Source: JBDHHQ01 sp039586035 (GTDB lineage Bacteria > Gemmatimonadota > Gemmatimonadetes > Longimicrobiales > Gaopeijiaceae). Taken from it: 64,000 bases of DNA. Both the position numbers and the translations under genes were made by a program. The notes under the pieces are model-generated. The model was not told the DNA's origin. It did no database searches and saw only the letters and a list, made by a program, of their open reading frames with translations. The DNA is taken from the NCBI GenBank assembly GCA_039586035.1, contig JBDHLD010000008.1, positions 1-64,000 of the forward strand, in the 5' to 3' direction. Positions 53,716 to 63,150 of this stretch are shown here, piece after piece (position 1 is the stretch's first letter; each line of letters starts with the position of its first letter).

Positions 53716-55176
53716 TCAGTAGGCCCGCGCCCACGCGACCTCCATCTTCGACTCGGCGCCGCTGATGCACCGATCCGGGGGGGACTCGGACCGGAACTCC
53801 GGATCCGGGATGACCCGGATCGTCGCCTTCGTCTCGTTCTTGACCTGCTCCTCCACCGCCGGATCGCCACTCCAACCGGTGAAGACGAATCCGCCTCCCG
53901 ATTCCATGATCTCGTTCAACTCGCCGATGGACGAGACACCCCGATGAGAGTGGGCATTCCGGCGTGCCTTGGCGGTGGCGAGCAGCCCCTGCTGCAACGC
54001 CTCCAGCCGGGCGGGCATCTCGGCGATGACCTCGGCCTCCGGGAGGAACTCCTTCCGTGGCTCGTCCTCGGCCCGGACCCGTCTCGCCACTGCCAGCTGG
54101 CCCTTGGCCAGGTCCCGTGGCCCGATCTCGATCCGGTACGGCACACCTTTTCGCTCCCACTCCCAGAACTTGGCCCCGGGTCTGAGGTGGTCCCGGGCGT
54201 CCACCCTGGCGCGCACGCCGGCCTCGGTGAGCTGTGCCAGCACGGCTTCGGCCTTCTGCGTGACGACTGCCCGCTCGTCGTCGCCGCGGAAGATGGGGAG
54301 GATCATGACCTGGACGGGGGCGAGCCTCGGCGGAACGACAGCCCCGACGTCGTCGCCGTGCGTCATGATCATGCCACCGATGAGCCGCGTAGACACCCCC
54401 CACGACGTATTCCAGGCGAACTCCTCCCGCCCCTCCTCACTCTGGAAGGTGAGGTCGAACTGCTTGGAGAAGTTCTGGCCCAACATGTGCGACGTGCCCG
54501 CCTGCAGGGCCTTGTTGTCCTGCATCAGCGCCTCGGTCGCGTAGCTGCGCACGGCGCCGGCGAATTTCTCCGACTCGGACTTCAGGCCGGTGAGTGGCGG
54601 CATGCCGATCCACTCTTCCTGGAATCTCCGGTAGATGTCCAGGATCAAGCGGGTCTCCTCCTCGGCCTCCTGTTCCGTGGCGTGGGCCGTGTGCCCTTCC
54701 TGCCACAGGAACTCCGACGTCCGGAGAAACAGGCGCGTCCGGAGCTCCCAGCGCATCACGTTGGCCCATTGATTCAACAGGACCGGAAGGTCGCGGTAGC
54801 TCTGTACCCACTTGCTGTACATGGAGTAGATGACCGTCTCCGACGTGGGACGGATCACGAAGGGCTCCTCCAGCTCCTTGCCCCCGGCGTGGGTCACGAC
54901 TGCCAGCTCGGGCTTGAACCCCTCGACGTGCTCCTTCTCGCGTTCGATGAAGCTCATGGGGATGAGGAGCGGGAAATACGCGTTCTCGTGCCCGGTCTCC
55001 TTGAAGAGAGCGTCGAGGGCGCGCTGCATGTTCTCCCAGATGCCGTATCCCCAGGGTCGTATGACCATGCTCCCGCGCACCGGGGAATAGTCGGCCAACT
55101 CGGCCTTGAGGACCACGTCGTTGTACCAGGCCGCAAAATCCTCGGACCGCGGCGTGATGCCCTTGTCTTCAGCCAT
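53716..55176 (-). CDS. proS: Prolyl-tRNA synthetase, class III (archaeal/eukaryote-like)
   Basis: This 486-residue synthetase lacks the editing insertion of the usual bacterial form. It begins KGITPRSEDFAAWYNDVVLKAELADYSPVRG and contains VIRPWGYGIWENMQRALD, EEPFVIRPTSETVI, WANVMRWELRTRLFLRTSEFLWQEGHTAHAT and the C-terminal domain ending in the conserved aromatic (WARAY). These are hallmarks of the ProS-type III group also found in many bacteria. The start overlaps the small membrane protein gene by eight bases. Confidence 0.96.
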   Translation of the reverse strand: MAEDKGITPRSEDFAAWYNDVVLKAELADYSPVRGSMVIRPWGYGIWENMQRALDALFKETGHENAYFPLLIPMSFIEREKEHVEGFKPELAVVTHAGGKELEEPFVIRPTSETVIYSMYSKWVQSYRDLPVLLNQWANVMRWELRTRLFLRTSEFLWQEGHTAHATEQEAEEETRLILDIYRRFQEEWIGMPPLTGLKSESEKFAGAVRSYATEALMQDNKALQAGTSHMLGQNFSKQFDLTFQSEEGREEFAWNTSWGVSTRLIGGMIMTHGDDVGAVVPPRLAPVQVMILPIFRGDDERAVVTQKAEAVLAQLTEAGVRARVDARDHLRPGAKFWEWERKGVPYRIEIGPRDLAKGQLAVARRVRAEDEPRKEFLPEAEVIAEMPARLEALQQGLLATAKARRNAHSHRGVSSIGELNEIMESGGGFVFTGWSGDPAVEEQVKNETKATIRVIPDPEFRSESPPDRCISGAESKMEVAWARAY

Positions 55177-55471
55177 GCTCGTCGCTCTTCCGCTCGTCTG
55201 CAGTCGTGGTTTCGGAAGCTCCCCTTGGTACCCGCACCTCTTTGCCCCACACGATCGCGGCCGGGATCACGAAGATCAGCACCGAGGCAACCGCCCACGT
55301 GATCCGAAACGGGACGCCAACCAGCGAGCTCGCCAGGAATGCCAGCAGCGCTCCCCCAGCCAAGGACAAGAGCACCACCACGGTGAGGATGACGTACTCC
55401 AGCACGTTGAGCCGGCGGATCGCCCGGTGGACGGTCTCCCGCGCCTCCCGGTGGGGGCCTTCCTCTACCAT
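55169..55471 (-). CDS. Small two-helix membrane protein between hisS and proS
   Basis: This 100-residue protein has two hydrophobic helices (about residues 25-50 and 54-76) after a charged N-terminus (MVEEGPHREARETVHRAIRR) and a charged, DEHG-ending tail. It overlaps both its neighbours (proS by eight bases, the lipoprotein gene by seven), so it is part of an overlapping hisS-proS transcript. The function is unknown. Confidence 0.72.
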   Translation of the reverse strand: MVEEGPHREARETVHRAIRRLNVLEYVILTVVVLLSLAGGALLAFLASSLVGVPFRITWAVASVLIFVIPAAIVWGKEVRVPRGASETTTADERKSDEHG

Positions 55472-55947
55472 TCGGGGGCGAGGTTATGGTAGAAGTAGGT
55501 CCGGTAGATCGTCTCCCGTGACGCTTCCGTCGACCGGTACCAGCCGTCCGCAGGGAGCCACTCGGCCCATACGAACGGCACCATCCTGGCGTCAGCCGGG
55601 CTCGTTTGCTCCACCCGGTACCCGATGGCCCGGGCCGCTACCAGCGTCGTATCCTCTCGAGCCGCGAGCTCCAAAGCCTCCGTCAGCGCTTTCCGAAGCT
55701 CGTCCCGGCTTCCGTCCCGCGGCACGAGAATGTGCAGCGTGGTCCGGGGCGGGCCCTCCGGCTCCCGGGTCTCGTCGAAGGTCTGCCAAACCACCTCGCC
55801 CACCTCCGGCAACTCGCCAGCCACCGGCTCGGCCTCGGTGCCCGCCTCGGCGGCCCCCGGCGCGTCGTCGGGAGACTCGCCTACGCCGCCGTCCGGGGAG
55901 CAGCCCCAGGCCGCCGTCAGGACCAGCAGGACACCGATCCGCCTCAT
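55465..55947 (-). CDS. Lipoprotein between hisS and the small membrane protein gene
   Basis: This 160-residue protein has a short lipoprotein signal (lipobox AAWGC, Cys16), an acidic Gly/Ala/Glu/Pro linker (about 17-45), then a compact alpha-beta domain: RTTLHILVPRDGSRDELRKALTEALELAA, VAARAIGYRVE, VPFVWAEWLPADGWYRSTEA. It begins four bases inside the end of hisS. The family is not recognised. Confidence 0.75.
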   Translation of the reverse strand: MRRIGVLLVLTAAWGCSPDGGVGESPDDAPGAAEAGTEAEPVAGELPEVGEVVWQTFDETREPEGPPRTTLHILVPRDGSRDELRKALTEALELAAREDTTLVAARAIGYRVEQTSPADARMVPFVWAEWLPADGWYRSTEASRETIYRTYFYHNLAPEW

Positions 55948-57230
55948 GTGAGCTCCTCCAGCGCGACCTCCCGCTCGGTGCCGGTCGCCATGTCCCGCTC
56001 GACCGCCACTCCCCGGGCCACCTCGTCGGGTCCCAGGACGATCACGCGCCGGGCGCCCTCCGTGCCCGACGCCTGGAACTGCTTCCGCACGGAGGCGTCA
56101 CGCAGCGCGTAGAGCACGGCTTCCCCCGAGTCGCGCAGCCGGTGCGCGATCTCGAGCGCCACGCTCCGCTGCTCCCCACCGATGACCACGACGAACGTGT
56201 CCACGACCCGACGGTAGTCGGGCGCCAGGCCTCGCTCCCTGAGCAGCTCGCCCAGCACGACGTCACCCATCCCGAAGCCCACGGCCGGAAGCGCGTCGCC
56301 GCCCACGAGCTCGAGGAGCCGGTCGTATCGCCCGCCCCCACAGATGGCTCGGAACTCACCCTTGCGGTCGAACAGCTCGAAGACGATGCCCGTGTAATAG
56401 GCCAGCCCACGCACGATCGTCAGATCGACCTCGACGAACTCGCCCAGCCCCATGGCCTCCAGCGCCCCCACGAACTCGCGCAGCGCGTCCACTCGCTCCA
56501 TGACCGCCGGCCGGTGGCCGTATCGGTCCACGACGCCCCCGAGCTCGCGCGACGCGAACACGTCGAGGACGGCGGCTGCGGTCTCGGCGGTGAGGCCCAG
56601 TCGATCGGTGAGGCGGCCGGCCACCCGGTCCGCTCCTTCCCGCTCGAGCTTGTCCACCGCGGCGTACGCGCCCGGCAGCTGGTCTTCGGTGACACCGGCC
56701 TCCATCAGGATGGCAGACAGGAGGCTGCGGTCCGAGACGCGGGCCCGGAAATCGTGAGCTTCGAGACCGAGCTCGCGCAGCGCGTCGATGGCCAGCGCAA
56801 CCACCTCCGCGTCGGCCCACACGCCGGCTTCGCCGACCACGTCGGCGTTCCACTGGAAGTGCTCCCGGAGACGCCCACGCTGTTGCCGCTCGTAGCGAAA
56901 CAGCTGGGGCACGGTGAACCAGCGGATCGGCTTGGGCAGCGAACGGCTGCGCGCTGCGAGGATCCTCGCCAGGGACGGCGTCATCTCCGGCCGGAGGGAC
57001 ACCTCCCGACCACCCTTGTCCGTGAAGTTGTAGAGCTGCTCCACGATCTCCGCCCCGCTCTTCTCCACGTAGAGGTCGAGCGACTCCAGCGGCGGGCCGT
57101 CATACTCCAGAAAGCCGTAACGCCGGGAAACCCGGCGCCACGCATCGAAGATATGCGACCGAAACGCGAGCTCCTCGGGTGGGAAGTCCCTGAACCCGGG
57201 GAGCTTCGAAAAGCTCTTGGCCTTCGTCAT
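55944..57230 (-). CDS. hisS: Histidyl-tRNA synthetase
   Basis: This class II synthetase of 428 residues shows FRDFPPEEL, motif 2 (LRPEMTPSLARILA and QLFRYERQQRGRLREHFQWNADV), the histidine motif RGLAYYTGIVFE, motif 3 (ICGGGRYDRLLELVGG ... AVGFGMGD), and the C-terminal anticodon domain (VVVIGGEQRSVALEIAHRLR). The C-terminal domain and the RGLxYYTG motif support HisS rather than the regulatory paralogue HisZ, though no other hisS is in view. It leads an overlapping operon with the lipoprotein, membrane protein and proS. Confidence 0.93.
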   Translation of the reverse strand: MTKAKSFSKLPGFRDFPPEELAFRSHIFDAWRRVSRRYGFLEYDGPPLESLDLYVEKSGAEIVEQLYNFTDKGGREVSLRPEMTPSLARILAARSRSLPKPIRWFTVPQLFRYERQQRGRLREHFQWNADVVGEAGVWADAEVVALAIDALRELGLEAHDFRARVSDRSLLSAILMEAGVTEDQLPGAYAAVDKLEREGADRVAGRLTDRLGLTAETAAAVLDVFASRELGGVVDRYGHRPAVMERVDALREFVGALEAMGLGEFVEVDLTIVRGLAYYTGIVFELFDRKGEFRAICGGGRYDRLLELVGGDALPAVGFGMGDVVLGELLRERGLAPDYRRVVDTFVVVIGGEQRSVALEIAHRLRDSGEAVLYALRDASVRKQFQASGTEGARRVIVLGPDEVARGVAVERDMATGTEREVALEELT

Positions 57231-57300
57231 GGCCGCGAATCTAGCAGGTGGGCCTGAAATGTACAGGCGCGACCGGACCGCTCGGGGCCCGTTCCGCCGC

Positions 57301-58644
57301 TCACTCGCAGGGCGGGAAGCCTTCGGCCATCAGGGCGTCGCCCACGGTGTGGTGGGAGCCCGTCACGAGCAGGCTTCCCGTGGCCGCCAGCCCCCGAGCC
57401 CGGTGGAGCGCGCGGCGGAAGTCGGACTCGACGGCAACGAAGCCCGAAGACCCCGCCGCGCCGGAGCGGAGCAACTCCGACGCCGCCGCCGGATCCCAGC
57501 GCCGACCGGGGGGAACCGAGGGTGGATCGGTGAGGATCATGCCCTCGACCCGGGGGGCCAGCACGCGCAACACGCCTTCGACGTCCTTGTCCTCCATCAT
57601 GCCCACGACCGCCACCACGGGACGGGGGGGCGAAAGCGCGGTCACGCCGGCCGCCATGGCCTCGGCCGCCGCAACGTTGTGCGCCACGTCGAAGATCCAC
57701 GTGCGGCCGTCTCGCCGCTCCACCTGGAGTCGCCCCGGCCACCGCACGCCAGCCACGCCCGCCGTCACGGCCGGCCGATCCGGCCGCAGCCCGACGGGAA
57801 GCCGCTCGAGTCCCCGCACAGCCAGCGCCGCATTGTGGGCCTGGTGGGGTCCCGGCAGGGGCACCTTCAGCTCGAGCCGCCCCCAGGCCTCGGTCTCCAG
57901 ATTCACTCGGGAGCCCCCACCATCGAGCCGCAGGTCCGGAGCGGAAGGCGGGGGAACGGCGATCAGCGCGGCGCCCGCCCGGTCGGCGGCCGCCTCGAGC
58001 AGCGCCAACGGCTCGGCTCGCACCTCGCCCACGATCACCGGGACCCCGGCCTTGATGATTCCAGCCTTCTCCGCCGCGATCTCGGCCAAGCTCTCGCCCA
58101 GGTACTCGGTGTGGTCCAGGGCCACGTTGGTGATGGCTGTCAAGACCGGCTCGACCACGTTGGTGGCATCCAACCGGCCGCCCAGCCCCACCTCGACCAC
58201 GGCCGCGTCGACGCCGCGCGCGGCGAAGAGCTGAAACGCCAGGACGGTAGAGGCCTCGAAGAAGGTCAGTCCCCCGGCCTCCACGGCGTCGTAGATCTGC
58301 GCCGCCGCCGCGGCCAGCTCGACCTCGGTCACGGGCTTGCCGTCGAGCCGAAACCGCTCTCTGTAGGAGCAGAGGTGGGGAGACGTATAGAGCCCGACCC
58401 GATGGCCCGCCGCCGACAGGGCCGCTGACCAGATCGCAGCCACCGACCCCTTTCCGTTGGTTCCGCCCACGTGCAGGGTCGGCGAGGCCAGATGGGGGTC
58501 ACCCAGGGACCGCAGCACGTCACGGGTCCGGGCCAGGTCCCAGTCCCCTCCCGGGGCCGGCGGCGGGAGGATGCGCCCTGGCAGCGGGTCGATGCCGGGC
58601 GTGCCGGGGACGTGGGTGTCGGGCGGGGTGGATCGGCGGGTCAC
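57301..58644 (-). CDS. folC: Folylpolyglutamate / dihydrofolate synthase FolC
   Basis: FolC adds glutamates to folates and often makes dihydrofolate. The GTG at 58644 overlaps the accD stop as GTGA and yields 447 residues: the P-loop VGGTNGKGSVAAIWSAAL, YTSPHLCSYRERFRLDGKPV, TFFEASTVLAFQLFA, EVGLGGRLDATNVV, NVALDHTEYLG and the C-terminal domain with IFDVAHNVAAAEAM. The accD-folC order with overlap is common in bacteria. Confidence 0.95.
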   Translation of the reverse strand: MTRRSTPPDTHVPGTPGIDPLPGRILPPPAPGGDWDLARTRDVLRSLGDPHLASPTLHVGGTNGKGSVAAIWSAALSAAGHRVGLYTSPHLCSYRERFRLDGKPVTEVELAAAAAQIYDAVEAGGLTFFEASTVLAFQLFAARGVDAAVVEVGLGGRLDATNVVEPVLTAITNVALDHTEYLGESLAEIAAEKAGIIKAGVPVIVGEVRAEPLALLEAAADRAGAALIAVPPPSAPDLRLDGGGSRVNLETEAWGRLELKVPLPGPHQAHNAALAVRGLERLPVGLRPDRPAVTAGVAGVRWPGRLQVERRDGRTWIFDVAHNVAAAEAMAAGVTALSPPRPVVAVVGMMEDKDVEGVLRVLAPRVEGMILTDPPSVPPGRRWDPAAASELLRSGAAGSSGFVAVESDFRRALHRARGLAATGSLLVTGSHHTVGDALMAEGFPPCE

Positions 58645-59498
58645 GCCGTCTCTGGCCAACCCGCCCACATGTGCCGAAGCAGCACCGCCACGGTCGCCTT
58701 CATGTCCCGCCGGTCCACCACCTGATCGACCATGCCGTGGTCGAGGAGGTACTCGGAGCGCTGGAATCCGTCCGGGAGCTCCTGGCGGATCGTCTCCTTG
58801 ATGACGCGGGGGCCCGTGAAGCCGATCAGAGCACCAGGCTCCGCCAGGTTCGCATCGCCGAGCATCGCGTGGGACGCGGTCACGCCCCCGGTCGTGGGGT
58901 CGGTGAGGATGGATACGTAGGGCAGACCGGCTGCGGCAAGGCGATGGAGCACCGCCGATGTCTTGGCCATCTGCATGAGCGAATAGATACCCTCCTGCAT
59001 GCGGGCGCCCCCTGTGGCGCTCACCACCGCGAGTGGGATCCCACGCTCGACGGCACGCCGCCCCGCCCGGGCGATCTTCTCGCCCACGACCGAGCCCATG
59101 GAACCTCCGATGAATCGGAAGTCCATCACGGCCAGGGACATGGGGATGCCGTCCAGCTCACCCACCCCCGATATCGTGGCTTCCTTGCGGCCTACCTTCG
59201 CCTCGGCGGTGGCCAGCCGCTGCGGGTACGGCTTCGAATCCACGAAGCCGAGCGGGTCGCCGCTCTCCATCTCGGCGTCGAACTCCTCGAAGGTCCCCTC
59301 GTCCATGAGCAGACCGACGTATTCGTCCGCCGAGATCCGGAAATGAAAACCGCACTCCGGACACACGTTCAGGTTCTGGGCCAGCTTCTCCTTGTAGAGG
59401 ATCTCGCCGCAGCCCGTGCACTTCTCGAAGACGTCCGGTGGCAGATCTCGCCGGTCGGACGCTTTCAGCGGCTTCTTCTTCTTTCGGAACCAGTCCAT
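58641..59498 (-). CDS. accD: Acetyl-CoA carboxylase carboxyltransferase subunit beta AccD
   Basis: AccD is the carboxyltransferase beta subunit for malonyl-CoA synthesis. ATG 59498 (MDWFRKKKKP) gives 285 residues with the zinc ribbon Cys27, Cys30, Cys46, Cys49, GFHFRIS, FEEFDAEMESGDPLGF, the biotin-carboxyl site region SATGGARMQEGIYSLMQMAKT, and ILTDPTTGGVTASHAMLGD. It overlaps folC downstream by four bases. Confidence 0.97.
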   Translation of the reverse strand: MDWFRKKKKPLKASDRRDLPPDVFEKCTGCGEILYKEKLAQNLNVCPECGFHFRISADEYVGLLMDEGTFEEFDAEMESGDPLGFVDSKPYPQRLATAEAKVGRKEATISGVGELDGIPMSLAVMDFRFIGGSMGSVVGEKIARAGRRAVERGIPLAVVSATGGARMQEGIYSLMQMAKTSAVLHRLAAAGLPYVSILTDPTTGGVTASHAMLGDANLAEPGALIGFTGPRVIKETIRQELPDGFQRSEYLLDHGMVDQVVDRRDMKATVAVLLRHMWAGWPETA

Positions 59499-59556
59499 TG
59501 GGTACCGAGCCTTCCGAAGAGCCTCCGAACCTGGCGGGTTCCGGAGGCGAGAGCAG

Positions 59557-60792
59557 TCAGTCCTCGTAGGCCACCCGGACGGCAATCGCCGCAGCGACCC
59601 ACGACATCAGCAAGAACGATCCCCCGTAACTCACGAACGGGAGGGGGATCCCGGTGACCGGCACGAGCCCCACGGTCATGCCGACGTTGACGAAGATGTG
59701 GATGATCCAGGCACCGAAAATACCGAAGATGACCAACCCGGCAAAGGGATCGGCCGACGCCTCCGCCATGCGCACCAATCGGTGCAGCACGTACGCAAAG
59801 GCCAGGAGCGCGGCCGTCGTCCCCAAGAACCCCAGCTCTTCGCCGATAACGCTGAAGATGAAGTCGGTGTGCTGCTCGGGCAGGAAATCCAACCGCTTCT
59901 GCGTCCCTAGCGTGAACCCCTTCCCCAACAACCCGCCGCTGCCGATCGCGACCTTGGACTGGATCAGGTGCCACCCGGCACCCCGGGGATCCACGCTGGG
60001 GTCGAGGAATACGAGCAGGCGATTCCGCTGGTACTCGGCCAACGAGTTCCACAGCGGCTGAGCGATGGTGCCCGCGGCCAGGTTGGCGAGGATCACCGCT
60101 ACCGACTCCACCAGGTACAGCCGGTAGCGGTACAGGTAGAGGGCTATGACCAGGAGGATGGTGTAGGCCGACCAGACCCGCGTGTCGAACGTCAAAATGA
60201 GCCCGAGCCCCGGGCTCGCGAGCAGCAGCAGCATGGGAAACGGGGTTCCCGCCCAGTACAGCACGCTGAACAGGATGCCCACGAAGGCCAAGGCAGTACC
60301 GAGGTCGGGCTGCAGGATCACCAGGCCCAGCGGCACCGACACGAGGGCCGCGGGGGCCAGCAGCTCCCGCAGGGAGCCCGGCGGGCCATCCTGGGAGGAC
60401 AGGAGCTGAGCCAGCGCCAGGATCGTGGCGACCTTGGCGACCTCTGCCGGCTGGAAGCGGAAGCCACCGAGGCTGATCCAGCTCTTCACCCCGGCCGCCG
60501 TTCCGCCTCCCGTCCCGATCACCAGGGTGGCACCCAACAGCACGACGGCCATGACAAAGGCCGGGTAGGCGGCCCATTCGAACCACCTCAGAGGAATCCG
60601 GCTCACCATGGTGAACGCGATCAACGCGAGAATCAGCCACACGCTCTGACGGATCCAGGCCCCGCGGGTCACGGGGCTGGGGACGTTGAGCACGCCCGCC
60701 GAGTAGATCATGGCGATGCCGAACAGCGACAGTCCCAACAGGGCGAGGACCATCTTCGGGTCCCGCGCCCATCGAACGAACAACCCCCTCAC
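59557..60792 (-). CDS. rodA: Rod-shape SEDS glycosyltransferase RodA
   Basis: This 411-residue polytopic protein has about ten helices and the SEDS signatures: WISLGGFRFQPAEVAKVATILALAQ, LVILQPDLGTALAFVGI, YLYRYRLYLVE, QSKVAIGSGGLLGKGF, LPEQHTDFIFSVIGEELGFLG and the C-terminal GIPLPFVSYGGSFLL. RodA polymerises glycan strands with PBP2, which is encoded just upstream, so it is RodA rather than FtsW. Confidence 0.95.
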   Translation of the reverse strand: MRGLFVRWARDPKMVLALLGLSLFGIAMIYSAGVLNVPSPVTRGAWIRQSVWLILALIAFTMVSRIPLRWFEWAAYPAFVMAVVLLGATLVIGTGGGTAAGVKSWISLGGFRFQPAEVAKVATILALAQLLSSQDGPPGSLRELLAPAALVSVPLGLVILQPDLGTALAFVGILFSVLYWAGTPFPMLLLLASPGLGLILTFDTRVWSAYTILLVIALYLYRYRLYLVESVAVILANLAAGTIAQPLWNSLAEYQRNRLLVFLDPSVDPRGAGWHLIQSKVAIGSGGLLGKGFTLGTQKRLDFLPEQHTDFIFSVIGEELGFLGTTAALLAFAYVLHRLVRMAEASADPFAGLVIFGIFGAWIIHIFVNVGMTVGLVPVTGIPLPFVSYGGSFLLMSWVAAAIAVRVAYED

Positions 60793-60835
60793 GGGCAGCT
60801 CCGGCTGCGGGGCGCATGCCCGCCGGTAGGAGTCA

Positions 60836-62674
60836 TCACCTCCCGGCCCAGGGAGCGGGACGACCTGCCATGTAGTGCTCGCGCAGCGTCTGAATGGTGT
60901 CGGTGGGAATCCCGTAGCGGCGGCGCAACCAGTAGTCGGCGGTCTTGGCCACGAGGGGCGCCGCCGTGCCCGAGCCGCTCTCGCCGAACTCCACCAGCAC
61001 GACGACGACGATTTCCGGGGACCCGCCCTTGGGGCCCGCCATGCCCGCGAACCATGCGTGGTCCCGGTTGGGGTCCTGGGGGTTTTGGCCCGTGCCCGTC
61101 TTGCCCATCAGGTCCCAATGCTCCAGCGACGACATGTAGGCGGTGCCGCCGGGGCGCACCACGCGACGCAGACCCTCCCGCAGCCATTCCAGGTTCTCCT
61201 GAGACAGGTCCAGGCTCCAACCCGGCGCCGGCTCCGCGGGGTCCTGCACGATGGACGGCGCGGGCGCCGTTCCATCTCGGGCGATGGCCAGGTAGAACTG
61301 AGCCACCTTCAGGGGCGTCTGGGAGTTCGGACCCTGGCCGATGGCGAGGCTCAAGACCTCGCCTTCGGTCGGCGTGTACCCGAAACGCCGCTCCCAGAAG
61401 CCCCGATCGGCGGGGAAGATCCCCGCTCGCTCCACGGGCAGATCCACGCCGCAAATGCTCGAAAAGCCGATGCGGTTGCCGTGCTCCAGCAGCCGGTCCA
61501 ACCCCACCCGGACGCCCATTTGGTAGAAGTACACGTCGCACGAGTCTCGCAGGGCGTCCACCAGGTCCAGGGATCCATGCCCCTCGGGCTTCCAGCAGCG
61601 CCAGTACCGGTTTCCCCACCGCATGCCTCCGGTGCAGGGTATCGGCATGTGCTCGGTGGCATCCACGGCGCCCAGCTCGAGGGCGATGGCGGCGCTGGCC
61701 AGCTTCCACGTCGAGGCCGGCGCGTAGCGCCCCAGCACCGGCCGGTTGTACAGCGGCCTCGCCGGATCGGTGTTCAGGTCGTTCCAGAGCCCCACCTCGA
61801 TGCCACCGACGAACTGATTGGGGTCGTAGTTGGGCGCCGAGTACAGAGCCAGGACCCCGCCATCGCTCACGTCGAGGGCGACGACGGCCCCCCGCATCGA
61901 GTCCGGGAAGATCCGGTCGATCTCGCGGGTGAGGTCCAGATCCAGATTCAAGACGACGTCGTTGCCGGGCACGGCCGGGTCACCCCGTCGGCCCTCGAAA
62001 GACCCGACGATGCGGCCGAGGGCGTCCACCTCGACGTACCGCACGCCCTGCTGCCCCTGAAGGTCCGCCTCGTATTGTCGCTCCACGCCCTCCTTGCCCA
62101 CCACGATCCCCTGTTCGTACCCCTCGAACCGGTCCTGCTCCAGCTCCTGGGCGGTGATCTCGCCGACGTAGCCCAGGACGTGCGCCGCGGCCGAGCCCGC
62201 CACATAGCGCCGCTTGGGTCGCATCTCCAAGAACACGGTGGGATTCTGCTCGCGGCGCTCCTCCAGGGCCGCGACCTCGTCGAAGCTCGCGTCCGAGTCC
62301 ACCAGGAGCGGACGGCGGGGTTCCTGGCTCCGGCGGACCATGAGGCGCTCGATCCCCTCGTCCGTGAGGCCGAGGAGCGGACGCAGTCGCTCCAAGACGG
62401 CCTGGACGGAGTCCCGAGACGCCGGTAGCACGGAAACCGCGTACCCGGGAATGTTGTCGGCCAGCACCTCGCCGTGTCGGTCGAAGATGGTGCCTCGGGC
62501 GGCCGGTACCGGCAGGGGGCGAAGTCGGTTGGACTCCGAGCGGAGGCTCCACGTGTCGGACCGGAGGATCTGCGCCCGGAAGAAGGTCGCGACCAGTGCC
62601 CCGATCACCGCCGCGATGATGATCGTCGCGCCTCGGGCGCGACGGCGCATGGCATGGGGGTGTGTCGTGTGCAT
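60836..62674 (-). CDS. mrdA: Penicillin-binding protein 2 (transpeptidase)
   Basis: MrdA cross-links lateral-wall peptidoglycan. ATG 62674 overlaps the mreD stop (TGATG) and yields 612 residues: a membrane helix (about 16-34), the dimerisation domain with RGTIFDRHGEVLADN, and the transpeptidase domain with SxxK (Ser321 to Lys324, APASTWK), SCD (378-380) and KTGT in MGKTGTGQNP. Its tail ends APWAGR. It is followed by rodA after 43 bases. Confidence 0.96.
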   Translation of the reverse strand: MHTTHPHAMRRRARGATIIIAAVIGALVATFFRAQILRSDTWSLRSESNRLRPLPVPAARGTIFDRHGEVLADNIPGYAVSVLPASRDSVQAVLERLRPLLGLTDEGIERLMVRRSQEPRRPLLVDSDASFDEVAALEERREQNPTVFLEMRPKRRYVAGSAAAHVLGYVGEITAQELEQDRFEGYEQGIVVGKEGVERQYEADLQGQQGVRYVEVDALGRIVGSFEGRRGDPAVPGNDVVLNLDLDLTREIDRIFPDSMRGAVVALDVSDGGVLALYSAPNYDPNQFVGGIEVGLWNDLNTDPARPLYNRPVLGRYAPASTWKLASAAIALELGAVDATEHMPIPCTGGMRWGNRYWRCWKPEGHGSLDLVDALRDSCDVYFYQMGVRVGLDRLLEHGNRIGFSSICGVDLPVERAGIFPADRGFWERRFGYTPTEGEVLSLAIGQGPNSQTPLKVAQFYLAIARDGTAPAPSIVQDPAEPAPGWSLDLSQENLEWLREGLRRVVRPGGTAYMSSLEHWDLMGKTGTGQNPQDPNRDHAWFAGMAGPKGGSPEIVVVVLVEFGESGSGTAAPLVAKTADYWLRRRYGIPTDTIQTLREHYMAGRPAPWAGR

Positions 62675-63150
62675 CAGGCCCTCCAACCGGCTCCCGTCGC
62701 GGTGGCTACCACCGTGCCCACGACGGCCGCGTACAAAGCGGCCAGAGGCGACTCCACCAGGATCTCCTGGACGAAGGGGCCCCGCACGGCATCACCGGCA
62801 GCCAACCAATAGACGAGGTCCTTCAGCCACTTCCCGGCGAAGAAGTACGAAGGGAGGAAGTAGATCGAATCGCCCATGAACAGATCCCGCGTCCGCGTGC
62901 CGAGGGCCCCGACCACGGTCATGGCCACGGCATTCGCTCCGAACGCCAGGGCGGAGAACGCGTCCTCCAGCAGGCCGAAGCCAAACCCGATTCCCGCGCC
63001 GGTTCCCGTGCCGACCTCCCGCGCCACCACCAGCAACGCCACGCTCAAGAGGTCCGGTGCCACGGCGCCCAACCCGAGGCCCGTGTGCAGTCCGAAGTGC
63101 AGGACGGCCAGAAACGTGACCGTACCCCACACCCGCCAGTCGATCCTCAC
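62674..63150 (-). CDS. mreD: Rod shape-determining protein MreD
   Basis: This 158-residue protein is nearly all membrane, with about five helices, and matches MreD by size, gene order (mreC-mreD-mrdA) and segments such as APDLLSVALLVVARE and GFGFGLLEDAFSALAFGANAVAMTVVGAL. MreD is the least conserved elongasome subunit and bridges MreC to the PBP2-RodA pair. It overlaps mreC (ATGA) and mrdA (TGATG). Confidence 0.9.
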   Translation of the reverse strand: MRIDWRVWGTVTFLAVLHFGLHTGLGLGAVAPDLLSVALLVVAREVGTGTGAGIGFGFGLLEDAFSALAFGANAVAMTVVGALGTRTRDLFMGDSIYFLPSYFFAGKWLKDLVYWLAAGDAVRGPFVQEILVESPLAALYAAVVGTVVATATGAGWRA

